Positions 7,852 through 18,390 are shown, counted from the first letter of the stretch. The stretch: DNA of 64,000 nt from Candidatus Propionivibrio dominans (GCA_016709335.1 JADJNC010000003.1:186001-250000), one strand, 5' to 3'. Notes: a model not told the origin generated them from the letters alone. Numbers and translations are program-made.

Positions 7852-8344
7852 ACCCGCCGCCATCGTCGGCCAGATCATACTCTACGGCGCATTTGCCGTT
7901 TTCATCGGCTATTTCGCCACCTTTCCGCGCTACCGGCAAATCCCGGATGATGCCGCGTTGATCAAGCTCTCGATGAGCCACTTGGGCGACCGTGAATGTC
8001 GCAAACGCACTGCGGAAGAACTGGAGAAAATGCCGCGTAACATGCGGGCGCCACTCGAGTGTCCCAGGGAACGCTCCGACATCAAACTGGAAGTCGACCT
8101 GGACGGGGAGAAGTTGTTCAGTACGGTGATGCACCCTACCGGTCTTTCCAAGGATGGTGTCTCAACCATATACAAGCGGTTTGAATTAAAGGCCGGTTCC
8201 TATCGGCTGACGGTAAGAATGAATGACAATCTGATCAAACCCGGTTTCAATTACATCAAGGAGGAGCAAGTCACCCTGAAGCCTGGGCGGGTTCTGGTGA
8301 TTGACTTCAATCCCGACAAGGGTGGCCTTTTCTTCAGGCAGTGA
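7844..8344 (+). CDS. Membrane-anchored 166-aa protein between the two cytochrome b fusions
   Basis: It begins MSKPAAIVGQ, followed by one membrane helix (about residues 8-28). A hydrophilic domain follows with no cysteine motif apart from C53 and C71 and with a beta-rich C-terminal half (SYRLTVRMND, GRVLVIDFNP). The ATG overlaps the end of the upstream gene, so translation is coupled. I do not recognise the family. Its constant position between two cytochrome b fusions suggests an accessory or structural subunit of the same membrane complex. Confidence 0.65.
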   Translation: MSKPAAIVGQIILYGAFAVFIGYFATFPRYRQIPDDAALIKLSMSHLGDRECRKRTAEELEKMPRNMRAPLECPRERSDIKLEVDLDGEKLFSTVMHPTGLSKDGVSTIYKRFELKAGSYRLTVRMNDNLIKPGFNYIKEEQVTLKPGRVLVIDFNPDKGGLFFRQ

Positions 8345-8421
8345 ATCATGACTGGCTTACCCACCACCCGACTCGTCTCTTTCCTTCTTTTCTCCTGTAA
8401 TTTCCTGAGCGGACACCTGTA

Positions 8422-10332
8422 ATGGTCAAACTTCTTCAACAAATCGTGCGCTGGCTTTTCATGCGCATTGAGAATCTCTTCAATCTCGCTTTTGGCGAAA
8501 AGCTGAACCCCTTTTACCACCTTGGCACGATCAGCTTCTGGCAATTCTGGCTATTGGTCGGCTCCGGGCTCTACCTGTATATTTTTGCCGACACCGGGAT
8601 CGATCATGCCTTTGAATCGGTCGAGCGTATCACCCATGAGCAGTGGTGGGCAGGGGGCATTTTACGCAGCATCCATCGCTATGCCACCGATGGAATGATC
8701 CTTACCATGCTGTTGCACATGCTGCGACACTTTGCCTATGACCGTTATCGTGGTTTCCGTTCTTTTTCATGGCTGACCGGCGTTGCTCTGCTGTGGATGG
8801 TTTACGTTGCCGGCATCAACGGTTTCATGCTGGTATGGGACAAGCTGGCGCAGTTCGTTGTGATTGCCACGGCCGAATGGTTCGATGCCCTGCCGATGTT
8901 CGGCGGCACGCTCATCCGCAACTTCATTTATCTTGAGAATGTTGGCAGCAGGCTATTTACGCTACTGGCGTTCATGCACATTGGCTTACCGCTGATTGTT
9001 GTCATCATCATGTGGGTGCATGTGCAGCGTGTGCCGCGTGCGCACATCAACCCGCCACGCCCGGTCGCTATCGCCGTCACCTTGATGTTTGTCGCCCTCG
9101 CTCTGATCAAGCCCATATTCAGCCAGGGTGGCCAGGCCGATATGGCGATCGTACCCACCAATATTGAATTTGACTGGTTCCAGTTGCCCGTTCTGGCCCT
9201 GGTCTATGTTTACGATCCGCTGCATCTGTGGTTTGGCGTCATGGGGCTCACCGGCCTGCTTTTTCTTGTCCCGTGGCTACCGCCCAAACGGCGCGGAACA
9301 GCTCAGCTTACAACACGGATCACCTTCCGTCCCGATCACAAGTCAGTGACGGCAAGATTTGGCGAAACACTGCTCGACGCCGGCCTGCGCCAGGATATCA
9401 ACCTGCCCTACGAATGCCGGAACGGCGGTTGCGGCGTGTGCAAGTGCACGGTAGTGCAAGGCCAGGTCGATCCCGGACTGTATCAACCCAGTGCGCTATC
9501 TGCCGAAGAGATGGCGCAAGGGAAGGTACTCCTGTGCGCCGCCAGCGCACTCAATGACGTGGAAATCGAGTACGCCGTTAGTAGCTCAGAAAAGCGATTC
9601 CGCGAGTACAGCGCACGTGTTGTAAAACTGGAAAAACTCACTTACGACGTCATGCTTGTTCTTCTCAAACTGCCTGAAGAACAGCAGGTTTCTTTCAAGG
9701 CCGGGCAGTACATCAACATCATTCTTGAGGACGGTCAGCGGCGCTCTTTCTCCTTCGCCAACCCGCCGCATGATTGCGAATTCATCGAGCTTCAGATTCG
9801 CCTGGTTGAAGGCGGACGCTTCACCACCCATGTGTTCGAATCAATGAAAGTCGGTGATGAAATCCGCTTCGAGGGACCGTTCGGCGACTTCGCCCTGCGC
9901 GAGTCGGAACGGCCCATTGTATTCGTGGCCGGCGCCACAGGCTTCGCACCGGTCAAGAGCATGGTAGAGGACGCCTTCGAACGCGGCCTGAAGCGGCCAA
10001 TTTACCTATACTGGGGCGTCAAACAGTTACGTGACCTCTACCTGCCGAAATTGCCGCAACGCTGGGCCAGCCAGCACGCCAATTTTCACTTCATCCCGGT
10101 GCTTTCCGAACCGGCACCGAAAGACGACTGGCACGGCCGTACCGGCCTCGTCCATGAAGCCATCCTTGCCGATTTTCCTGAACTCAAGGGGTATGAAATA
10201 TACGCCTGCGGATCGGTAAAGATGGTCGAATCCATTTTTCCCTTCCTCAAAAAACAAGGCGCCGAGGACGGTGCGTGTTTTTCCGACGCGTTCTCGGTAT
10301 CGGCACGCTCGATGGCCTTCCAGCCGAAATAG
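8422..10332 (+). CDS. Cytochrome b / [2Fe-2S] ferredoxin / FAD-NAD(P) reductase fusion protein
   Basis: 636 aa. Residues 1-285 are a cytochrome b-type membrane domain with H85/H99 and H186/H200. Residues 298-385 are a plant-type [2Fe-2S] ferredoxin with C332, C337, C340 and C372 (ECRNGGCGVC). Residues 395-636 are a ferredoxin-reductase module with the flavin motif RSFSF (441-445), the nucleotide loop GATGFAP, and a C-terminal YACGSVKM. The chain would link membrane heme and quinol to NAD(P)H. Cytochrome b/b6 fused to NAD(P)- and flavin-binding domains has been reported from Candidatus Accumulibacter and proposed to let it re-oxidise quinol anaerobically. It is paralogous in its membrane part to the 6280 gene. 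The direction of electron flow is not shown by sequence. Confidence 0.85.
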   Translation: MVKLLQQIVRWLFMRIENLFNLAFGEKLNPFYHLGTISFWQFWLLVGSGLYLYIFADTGIDHAFESVERITHEQWWAGGILRSIHRYATDGMILTMLLHMLRHFAYDRYRGFRSFSWLTGVALLWMVYVAGINGFMLVWDKLAQFVVIATAEWFDALPMFGGTLIRNFIYLENVGSRLFTLLAFMHIGLPLIVVIIMWVHVQRVPRAHINPPRPVAIAVTLMFVALALIKPIFSQGGQADMAIVPTNIEFDWFQLPVLALVYVYDPLHLWFGVMGLTGLLFLVPWLPPKRRGTAQLTTRITFRPDHKSVTARFGETLLDAGLRQDINLPYECRNGGCGVCKCTVVQGQVDPGLYQPSALSAEEMAQGKVLLCAASALNDVEIEYAVSSSEKRFREYSARVVKLEKLTYDVMLVLLKLPEEQQVSFKAGQYINIILEDGQRRSFSFANPPHDCEFIELQIRLVEGGRFTTHVFESMKVGDEIRFEGPFGDFALRESERPIVFVAGATGFAPVKSMVEDAFERGLKRPIYLYWGVKQLRDLYLPKLPQRWASQHANFHFIPVLSEPAPKDDWHGRTGLVHEAILADFPELKGYEIYACGSVKMVESIFPFLKKQGAEDGACFSDAFSVSARSMAFQPK

Positions 10333-10344
10333 GTCTCGGCTCCT

Positions 10345-10373
10345 CTGATCGGGTCGTTCTACTTCCCGATCAG
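10345..10373. terminator. Bidirectional hairpin between convergent genes
   Basis: CTGATCGGG and CCCGATCAG form a perfect 9-bp stem with an 11-base loop, followed by a short T-rich run on the + strand. It spans the gap after the stop of the 8422 gene and includes the last codons of the convergent tlpA-like gene. Confidence 0.6.
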
Positions 10374-10940
10374 CCTTTCTAACACTGGCCCAAGCAGCGT
10401 TTCATCGAGAGGTCCGAGATGGGTTATTTCGACGTGCCCATCGCGAGCGATCACCAAGGTCAAGGGCAAGCCCTTGATCTCCAGAAACAAACTCTGATTG
10501 GTGAAGTCTGAGACCAGCAACGGATAGGCTACGGGCGTTGTTGAGGCAAAAGCCTGCATTTTTTCAACATCGTCGAGGCCGATACCGATGAACTGCACCC
10601 CCCAGCCCGCGTAGTGCTCCTGCAAACGGGAAAAAAACGGCATTTCTCTGACGCAGGGCGCACACCAACTGGCCCAGTAATTGACCACCAGCACCTTGCC
10701 GCGCCACTGAGCGATAGGCTGTGGCCGACCGGCAAGATCGGGCAGAGTCAGGGAAAAGAGGCTATCAACCGCTTTTTGCGTCACTTCCGGCGAAAGCTTA
10801 GGCGCGGCCACCAGCCCCGGCGGAATGGCATCGCTTGGCGGTGGGGCCATCACCAACGGGCGATACACCAGCACCGCGACGGTGGCCAGTGTCGCCATGC
10901 CGGCGAGTACCGCCAGCGCCAGCCTCTGCGAGGGCTTCAT
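10359..10940 (-). CDS. TlpA-type membrane-anchored thioredoxin
   Basis: 193 aa. The N-terminal anchor begins MKPSQRLALAVLAGMATLA. A TlpA/ResA-like fold follows, with the redox motif NYWASWCAPCVREMPF (CxxC, about residues 93-96) and the cis-proline region IKGLPLTLVI. It probably reduces thiols in the periplasm, for example of apocytochromes or copper centres. Its ATG overlaps the stop of the upstream heme-copper gene (ATGA), so the two are co-translated, and maturation of that protein or of NirS is a sensible role. A longer upstream start is in frame but would run deep into the neighbouring gene. Confidence 0.85.
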   Translation of the reverse strand: MKPSQRLALAVLAGMATLATVAVLVYRPLVMAPPPSDAIPPGLVAAPKLSPEVTQKAVDSLFSLTLPDLAGRPQPIAQWRGKVLVVNYWASWCAPCVREMPFFSRLQEHYAGWGVQFIGIGLDDVEKMQAFASTTPVAYPLLVSDFTNQSLFLEIKGLPLTLVIARDGHVEITHLGPLDETLLGPVLERLIGK

Positions 10941-12271
10941 CGGGTGTTGCGGGCGGACATGATTTTCAGGCAGACCAGCACAAACATCAGGCCACCGATG
11001 ATGGCGATCAGTCCGCCCAGACCCATCATGCCCATACCGATTTTCTGTGGCAGTGTGGTCAATGCCTGCTCCGCACCCGCCACCTTGCGCTGCACACCAT
11101 AGCCTCCCGACCAAGCCAGACCGAGTACGTGAATCAACTGACCCGCGCCATACACATAAGGCTGCCAGAGAGCCATCCGGCCGTCTGCCTTGGCGTACCC
11201 GAGCACAGGCAACAGGACATAAACCAGACCCATGAAGGCCAGGGTCACACCGACGGTCGTTCCATGATAATGCGCTGGGATAACCACATTGGCCCCCTTG
11301 ATCATGTAACCGAGTATTCCCCCCAGGGCAAACAGGATGAAAGAGGCGACAAAAGCCGACTTGGGCGGACTGCTGGGTACTCCTCGCACACTCCAGAGTG
11401 ACAATGCGGCCAACAAAATGAGTGGGCCCATGTAGGGATGCCCCCAGATCATCAACTTTGCAAAAAGCTCCATGTGCGTCAGGGAACCTGGCGGCACGGC
11501 TAGATAAAACACGGGAACCGCCAGCAAGGGCAGTGCAGCGACCAAAAACAAAACGGATAACGCGCGCGGCGAGACCATTGGTGGGCGACCGAGATAATCA
11601 GCAATCCAGAACCAAGCCACGACCATGAGCAGCGCATGCTGAAATTGCAGGACGTGGCCGCCACCCCAGAACAAAACTTCATAATAAATTTTTTCCTCAA
11701 TCCGGGGCACGACAGACCACGACCAAAAAATGGCGGCCAGCGCGAGGAAGGCCGCAATGGCTCCGAGGAATGCTGCGAGCCGCAGGGGTTGAGCAAGGAA
11801 AGGGCTTGGCCAGGTGGTGAACAGCGCTCGCAAAACAGTAAGTGCGAAACCAGCGCCACAAATCCACAGCGCAGCAAAAAACAAGGGTTGCTGAAGTACC
11901 GGTATGTAGTTGTTGAGTACCGGTTCGGCACCGGGAAAGAACGGGGACACGGTCATCACCGCAGTGCCCAAGGCCGCTAGAACGAAACCACTCCAGCCCA
12001 TCCACGCCAGGTTGGCATTGCCCAGCGCGGTCCAGATCACCCCTGCAAATGCCATGAACCAGATGGCTACCGAAAGATCCACGTGCACCACCAGAGCGGC
12101 CCGGAAAAATTCCTTCAGCGGAAAAATATCCTGTATACCGGGAGTGCGTGACAGGACCAGCAGGAGGGCCAGCAGTCCGGAACCTATCAGGGCCAACAAA
12201 TTCAGCCATAGCCAGGCTCGTGCCAGTGCTGCGGGTTTGCCGGAGGGCCCCAGGGTAACTTGAGTATTCAC
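10937..12271 (-). CDS. Divergent heme-copper superfamily subunit I beside nirS, with an altered CuB site
   Basis: About 444 aa from a GTG at 12271, chosen because GAGG precedes it and a perfect FNR box would fall inside the leader of any longer form; an ATG at 12373 is possible. There are about 12 helices. Histidines seen are H63 (VVHVDLS), H206 (GGGHVLQFQ), H266 (LTHMELF) and H334/H336 (PAHYHGTT). The usual helix VII HH pair of the CuB site is H266-M267, and no tyrosine follows H206; Q209 and Q211 are nearby. It is NorB-like in length, but no norC or CuA subunit accompanies it. Divergent position from nirS and a shared FNR box suggest an NO-linked role. Activity is uncertain. Confidence 0.7.
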   Translation of the reverse strand: MNTQVTLGPSGKPAALARAWLWLNLLALIGSGLLALLLVLSRTPGIQDIFPLKEFFRAALVVHVDLSVAIWFMAFAGVIWTALGNANLAWMGWSGFVLAALGTAVMTVSPFFPGAEPVLNNYIPVLQQPLFFAALWICGAGFALTVLRALFTTWPSPFLAQPLRLAAFLGAIAAFLALAAIFWSWSVVPRIEEKIYYEVLFWGGGHVLQFQHALLMVVAWFWIADYLGRPPMVSPRALSVLFLVAALPLLAVPVFYLAVPPGSLTHMELFAKLMIWGHPYMGPLILLAALSLWSVRGVPSSPPKSAFVASFILFALGGILGYMIKGANVVIPAHYHGTTVGVTLAFMGLVYVLLPVLGYAKADGRMALWQPYVYGAGQLIHVLGLAWSGGYGVQRKVAGAEQALTTLPQKIGMGMMGLGGLIAIIGGLMFVLVCLKIMSARNTR

Positions 12272-12378
12272 AGACGCCTCGCGAAATAGAGCAGAGTACT
12301 CAAACGTCAATCCCGCACAACGCATTAACCCATCGACACCCTGCAATGGAAGTGTGTCATAGCCTCGCTTCATTAAAA

Positions 12379-12392
12379 TTGATAAATATCAA
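12379..12392. promoter_or_regulatory. nirS: Perfect FNR/Dnr box between nirS and the divergent heme-copper gene
   Basis: TTGATAAATATCAA matches the FNR consensus exactly. A class II start about 41 bases to the right (about 12427) leaves a 60-base leader before the nirS ATG at 12487. A start about 41 bases to the left (about 12344) fits the GTG at 12271. One box could serve both directions. Confidence 0.8.
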
Positions 12393-12402
12393 AGTTAAAT
12401 GA

Positions 12403-14223
<1,821 letters not shown>

Positions 14224-14240
14224 GTCGTAAGCTGTTGCCG

Positions 14241-14273
14241 ATGACAAACGGGGCCATGTGCCCCGTTTGTCAT
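14241..14273 (+). terminator. nirS terminator hairpin
   Basis: A perfect 14-bp stem (14241-14254 pairing with 14260-14273) with a 5-base loop lies 17 bases after the nirS stop, followed by a weak T-rich tail. Confidence 0.75.
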
Positions 14274-14282
14274 TTGCATTTG

Positions 14283-14296
14283 TTGATCTGCCTCAA
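14283..14296 (+). promoter_or_regulatory. FNR/Dnr-like box upstream of dnr
   Basis: TTGATCTGCCTCAA differs from the FNR consensus at one base of the right arm. It lies about 170 bases before the regulator gene and could give autoregulation. Confidence 0.5.
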
Positions 14297-14461
14297 CACC
14301 ATTTTTTATGGTGATTTGTTCAGCGTTTCCATGCAGTATTAATTAAAAGTGATATAGCCTGATCTTTTGCTCTCGCCTGGCGTGATCCAGCATACTTGCC
14401 TCAACCGCCAACTAATGCAAGCATTGCGCATCATTAATGCTGGCGCTTCCGGAAGTCCATC

Positions 14462-15151
14462 ATGCATGAAATACAGAGTATCAACATTGAAACGCTACTC
14501 TCGCATGTGCCGCTGTTTAACGGGCTTGAAGCCAATGAAATTGCCCGCATTGCGCGTGGAACGCGCGAGGTACATGCGCTTCGCGGCGACATCCTGTTCC
14601 ACAAGGGCGACATCGCAATGGGTTTTCATCTAATCGTCTATGGGCAAGTGAAACTGGCCTTCACCTCAGCGCAAGGCGGCGAGAAGGTGGTGGACATCCT
14701 CGGCCAGGGGCAGTCCTTTGGCGAAGCCGTGATGTTCATGGATAAGCCCTACATGGTTTATTCGCAAGCGCTGAGCGATTCACAGCTCCTGCACATTTCA
14801 AAAGCCGTTATCCTCGACGAACTGGAAAAAGACCCTAGGCTGGGTCGCAAGATGATCGCCGGACTTTCCATCAAGCTGCATCACCTGATTACCGATGTCG
14901 AATCGTATTCGCTGCACTCGGGTCGCCAGCGCATCATCGGCTACCTGCTGCGCGACAACCTGGACAGCGACGAGAAATCGCTGAGCGTCACGCTGCCGAC
15001 TAACAAGGGCGTCATCGCCTCACGCCTCAACCTCACGAAGGAACACTTCTCGCGCATCCTGCACGAACTCTCCGAAAAAGGGCTGATCGTCGTTGACGGG
15101 CGCAAGATAGGCATTCCCGATGTCGAGAAGCTACGTTGCCACGATCACTGA
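14462..15151 (+). CDS. dnr: Dnr/Nnr-type Crp-Fnr family regulator
   Basis: 229 aa. An N-terminal cyclic-nucleotide-fold sensor domain includes LRGDILFHKGDIAMGFHLIV. A dimer helix follows, then a winged helix with the recognition region IASRLNLTKEHFSRILHEL (about residues 185-205). It lacks the N-terminal cysteine cluster of FNR, which favours a Dnr-type protein that senses NO through heme. It sits between nirS and the nirDL genes, the usual place for the denitrification regulator, and FNR-like boxes in this window are its probable targets. It begins just behind CATCATGC without a strong ribosome site. Confidence 0.82.
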   Translation: MHEIQSINIETLLSHVPLFNGLEANEIARIARGTREVHALRGDILFHKGDIAMGFHLIVYGQVKLAFTSAQGGEKVVDILGQGQSFGEAVMFMDKPYMVYSQALSDSQLLHISKAVILDELEKDPRLGRKMIAGLSIKLHHLITDVESYSLHSGRQRIIGYLLRDNLDSDEKSLSVTLPTNKGVIASRLNLTKEHFSRILHELSEKGLIVVDGRKIGIPDVEKLRCHDH

Positions 15152-15269
15152 TTCCGCCACAAAATCCTCATGAAAGGAGCACAGGCCACCTGCAAGCTTT
15201 ATCCGAGCAAACGGCTGACCGGCTCTGTCATATTTTCTTCACCTCTCGCGCCCAGCGCACCGGATTCTG

Positions 15270-16256
15270 ATGCCCATGCGTGAACAAGCTCTCGACTATC
15301 GGCTGCTCAACGATTTTCAGCGCAATTTTCCGCTCTGCCAAGCCCCCTTTGCCGAGCTCGCAGCCACGCTGGGCGTGGCTGAAGGGGCGGTGCTGCGCAT
15401 GCTCGAACAGTTGCGCCGCGACGGAAAAATCGCCCGCGTTGGCGCCGTATTCGCCCCGAACCGCATCGGCGTCAGCACCCTCGCGGCGATGGCCGTCGCG
15501 CCGGAAAAACTGCGCATCGTGGCCGACACCATCAGCCGATTTGCCGAAGTCAATCACAACTACGAACGCGAACATCGTTACAACCTGTGGTTCGTTGTGA
15601 TCGCCGGCTCGGAAGGGCGTTTGCAGGCGGCGCTGGGCGCTATTGAAGAGGCCGCGGGTTATCCCATGCTCAAGCTGCCGCTGGTACAGGAATACCACAT
15701 TGACCTCGGCTTCCCGCTCGACGGCCAGAGCGAGAAACGGCGGGTGCCGGTGCCACCCGTTACCCCCTTTACTCCGCCGACACCGCTTGGCGAACTCGAG
15801 CGACGTTTGGTGATGGCCCTGCAGGAAGGGCTGCCGCTCTTCATCCGGCCGTTCCAGATCCTCGCCAGCCGTGTCGGCTGCGACGAAAGCGAAGTCCTCG
15901 AACGCATCGGCCGTTGGTGCGAAGAGGGCATCATCAAGCGTTTTGGTGTCGTCGTGCGTCACCACGAACTGGGCTACAAGGCGAATGCCATGCTGGTGCA
16001 GGATATTCCGGATGCGCTGATCGGAGAAATCGCTGCAACGCTGGCGCACGAGCCCGGTGTGACCTTGTGCTATCAAAGTCCACGCGTGCTACCGGAGTGG
16101 CCATACAACCTTTTCTGCATGATTCACGGTCAGGTGCGTGACGAAGTTGAGGCCAAAATTGCTGAATTGCGAACCCGGCTCAAGCTCACCGGCTACGCGC
16201 ACGACACGCTGTTCTCGATTACCCGCTTCAAGCAGACCGGTGCCCGCTATGCGTGA
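15270..16256 (+). CDS. nirDL: Siroheme decarboxylase NirD-NirL fusion
   Basis: 328 aa made of two AsnC/Lrp-like units (about residues 1-165 and 172-328), each with a degenerate winged helix and a ferredoxin-like domain. The active-site region NHNYEREHRYNLWFVV is in the first half, and CYQSPRVLPEWPYNLFCM is in the second. The protein removes carboxyl groups from siroheme to give didecarboxysiroheme on the way to heme d1 for NirS. It overlaps nirG by 8 bases. ATGs at 15270 and 15276 are both possible. Confidence 0.88.
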   Translation: MPMREQALDYRLLNDFQRNFPLCQAPFAELAATLGVAEGAVLRMLEQLRRDGKIARVGAVFAPNRIGVSTLAAMAVAPEKLRIVADTISRFAEVNHNYEREHRYNLWFVVIAGSEGRLQAALGAIEEAAGYPMLKLPLVQEYHIDLGFPLDGQSEKRRVPVPPVTPFTPPTPLGELERRLVMALQEGLPLFIRPFQILASRVGCDESEVLERIGRWCEEGIIKRFGVVVRHHELGYKANAMLVQDIPDALIGEIAATLAHEPGVTLCYQSPRVLPEWPYNLFCMIHGQVRDEVEAKIAELRTRLKLTGYAHDTLFSITRFKQTGARYA

Positions 16257-16737
16257 GAGGGTGGCGATCAATCAGATTGACGAAATCGAGCGTGCCATCA
16301 TCGATCGGCTGCAAGGGGGATTTCCTGTTTGCGAGCAGCCCTTCGCCGAGGCGGCGGTAGAGCTTGGTATCGACGAAGAGGAGCTGCTGTCGCGTTTGCG
16401 AGGATTGCTCGAGGCGCGCGTGTTGACTCGCTTTGGTCCGATGTTTCAGGTTGAGCGTATGGGCGGTGCGTTTGTTCTCGCCGCGATGTGCGTGCCTGAT
16501 GAAGACTGGGAGCGCGTTGTGGCCACCGTCAATTCCTTTCCCGAAGTTGCTCACAACTACCGGCGTGAAAGTGAGAAATGTTGCAACTTCAATATGTGGT
16601 TCGTGCTCGCCACTGAGACACCCGGCGGGATCGACAGAGCAGTCAGCAAGATTGAAGAGGCAAGTGGCTTGCCCGTCTATGCCTTCCCAAAAATCAAGGA
16701 ATACTTCGTTGAAATGAAATTGCAGGTGCGCACATGA
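16249..16737 (+). CDS. nirG: Siroheme decarboxylase subunit NirG
   Basis: 162 aa AsnC/Lrp-like protein with the motif AHNYRRESEKCCNFNMWFV, close to the NirD/NirG active-site stretch. The ATG at 16249 lies within the end of nirDL, and its own end overlaps the nirH start (ATGA), so the three are translationally coupled. It works with NirDL and NirH in the heme d1 pathway. Confidence 0.85.
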   Translation: MRERVAINQIDEIERAIIDRLQGGFPVCEQPFAEAAVELGIDEEELLSRLRGLLEARVLTRFGPMFQVERMGGAFVLAAMCVPDEDWERVVATVNSFPEVAHNYRRESEKCCNFNMWFVLATETPGGIDRAVSKIEEASGLPVYAFPKIKEYFVEMKLQVRT

Positions 16738-17219
16738 ACAGCGAGGACGACGAGATTGACCGCTGCCTGGTGATGGCTACTCAGAATGGATTGCCCCTGG
16801 TTTCACGCCCCTACCAACTGCTTGGAGAACAACTTGGCATTTCTGTCGAAGAGGTCATGCTACGCTTGAAACGCATGTTGGCCAGTGGTGTTATTCGGCG
16901 TATTGGGGCCGTACCCAATCACTACGCCATCGGCTACACGGCCAACGGCATGAGCGTGTGGGACGTGCCGGACGATCGCGTTGACGAACTCGGCGCGCGC
17001 ATTGGAGAACTCGATTTTGTCACTCATTGTTACCACCGCCCGCGCCAGTTGCCGGCGTGGCCATACAACCTTTTCGCCATGGCGCATGGTAGTTCGCGTG
17101 AAGAAGTGCTGGGCAAGGTTGCACACATCGCGACGCTGCTCGGCGCAGACTGCCGTGCCTACGATGTCCTGTTCTCGACGCAGATACTTAAGAAGACGGG
17201 TTTGCGGATTGGTATTTGA
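16734..17219 (+). CDS. nirH: Siroheme decarboxylase subunit NirH
   Basis: 161 aa AsnC/Lrp-like protein with THCYHRPRQLPAWPYNLFAM, matching the NirL/NirH half-site. It is coupled to nirG. In related genomes nirJ and other heme d1 genes follow; here foreign sequence starts 10 bases after the stop codon, so the rest of the pathway (nirE, nirJ, nirF, nirN) must lie elsewhere or be lost. Confidence 0.85.
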   Translation: MNSEDDEIDRCLVMATQNGLPLVSRPYQLLGEQLGISVEEVMLRLKRMLASGVIRRIGAVPNHYAIGYTANGMSVWDVPDDRVDELGARIGELDFVTHCYHRPRQLPAWPYNLFAMAHGSSREEVLGKVAHIATLLGADCRAYDVLFSTQILKKTGLRIGI

Positions 17220-17229
17220 GGAAATTGAA

Positions 17230-17518
17230 GTCGCCGACGGGCGCAACAACGTACTCCTGTTCGAAAAGCTCAGGTTCGAGCACGCGGGAGTGCGTCGCCG
17301 TTCCCAGGAACATGGCCGGTGTTTCCTTTCGGTTTGTGCCGGCAAGATAGGCTTGGTAATGCGCCGGGGAACGCAGTAGCTGTTTCACCCCGGAGGTGGA
17401 GGCGCACGAACGGTCCGCGTGATAAGCCTCATTCGGAATGTCAGGACGGCAATGGAGTTCCCCATGGTTGAACAACGCCAACAGAGACGGAATAACAACT
17501 TCTTCGGGGATGATCACC
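17230..17518 (-). pseudogene. Fragment of a PD-(D/E)XK exonuclease gene (copy A)
   Basis: The translation matches residues of about 11-105 of the full gene at 24103-25002, including IPSLLALFNHGELHC, SPAHYQAYLAG and FLGTATHSR, with more than 90 percent base identity by eye. The catalytic part is missing. Homology ends abruptly near 17518 at GTGATCA, and the other end abuts nirH. It is a duplicated, truncated remnant. Confidence 0.8.
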
Positions 17519-17604
17519 AGCCCGGTGGCATGCGGAGGATTTGATGCTCGCCGCGTAGTGGCTCAGGTTCTAGCTGGTACTCAAATGCCCCGATCCGGTC
17601 TCCT

Positions 17605-17707
17605 TATGGAGGCTGGGTCGCACGGGCCAGGCCGGCGACGCCGGCGGTGTTAAGGAATTGGCGTCGCGTGGTTACGGACAGAACTTCGGTTTGTTGTCAT
17701 CGCTCAT
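17605..17707 (-). pseudogene. nosZ: Decayed 5' end of nosZ (nitrous oxide reductase)
   Basis: The reverse strand starts MSDDNKPKF after a GAGGGAG ribosome site. After a one-base shift it continues SVTTRRQFLNTAGVAGLA, the twin-arginine signal peptide of NosZ (RRQFLNTAG). The frameshift would be repaired by one extra C before TG (K-F-L-S-V). Only about 28 codons remain, and the mature enzyme is absent. This is a scar of a lost or moved nos cluster. Confidence 0.65.
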
Positions 17708-17883
17708 GATTGCACTCCCTCAAAGATTTGGGCACTCCGCAAGCCATCATGAGCATTACAGAACGCCTGGATTCGCGAAGATTCGCCTCGCAGACAGCGG
17801 CACGGGTCGGTGCGCCACTGAAAAAAATCGGAAACAGGGTGGGATGAATGGGCCGCAGAGCACACCACACATTGAAACGGCAC

Positions 17884-18090
17884 TTAATTGAACATGCCTT
17901 GAGCCTTCATGTGGTCACAACCGTTCTGGCGTGGCGCTGGCAGGGCTTGCCCTTTTTCCCTGGCGCGCGCTTCCATGGTCTTGTGTTGCTCGGCCTGAGC
18001 GGCCTTGCACCCGTCATAGCTATTGGCTGACATTATTTTGTTCTGATGGGCAGTGCGTTCCTCAGCGCTCATCATTGACCAGCCAAGCAT
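17884..18090 (-). pseudogene. Truncated gene for a small periplasmic Cys-containing protein
   Basis: The open frame encodes GWSMMSAEERTAHQNKIMS, then SYDGCKAAQAEQHKTMEARA, then LPAPRQNGCDHMK. This resembles small secreted proteins often found near copper or metal resistance genes, with two conserved cysteines. No proper signal peptide is joined to it (upstream residues look random), so the 5' end seems lost. Function unknown. Confidence 0.45.
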
Positions 18091-18099
18091 ATTGTCCTG

Positions 18100-18390
18100 G
18101 TTGAAATGCAATCCTTTCCTGCTCCCTGTTGACCCATTCCCTGAGCCAGGTCTCATTTCGGCTCCCCGGGGCAGCACCCTGCATGCCACAACTTGAGAAC
18201 TTCATGGATGACGGTAACGCCCAACCCGCCTCGGCGGCAAAGTGGGCCGCCTCGCTTCAGAACAGCGTGAAACCTTATGAGAAGACCGACAGCAACCGAA
18301 GAGTACGGCCACCCTGGCCATTGCCTTCACCCGCGCATCCGCTCTCAATGTTTTCATGGTCTCGACCCTGATTGAACGGCGCTGTAAGGG
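18100..18390. other. Gap with no convincing gene
   Basis: Nothing recognisable is seen between the truncated periplasmic gene and the ABC transporter; short open frames here have no protein-like character. Confidence 0.5.

Noticed and set aside
6280..10332. Cytochrome bc1 or b6f complex genes
   Set aside because: No Rieske protein or cytochrome c1 gene is present, and the b-type domains are fused to ferredoxin and reductase modules.
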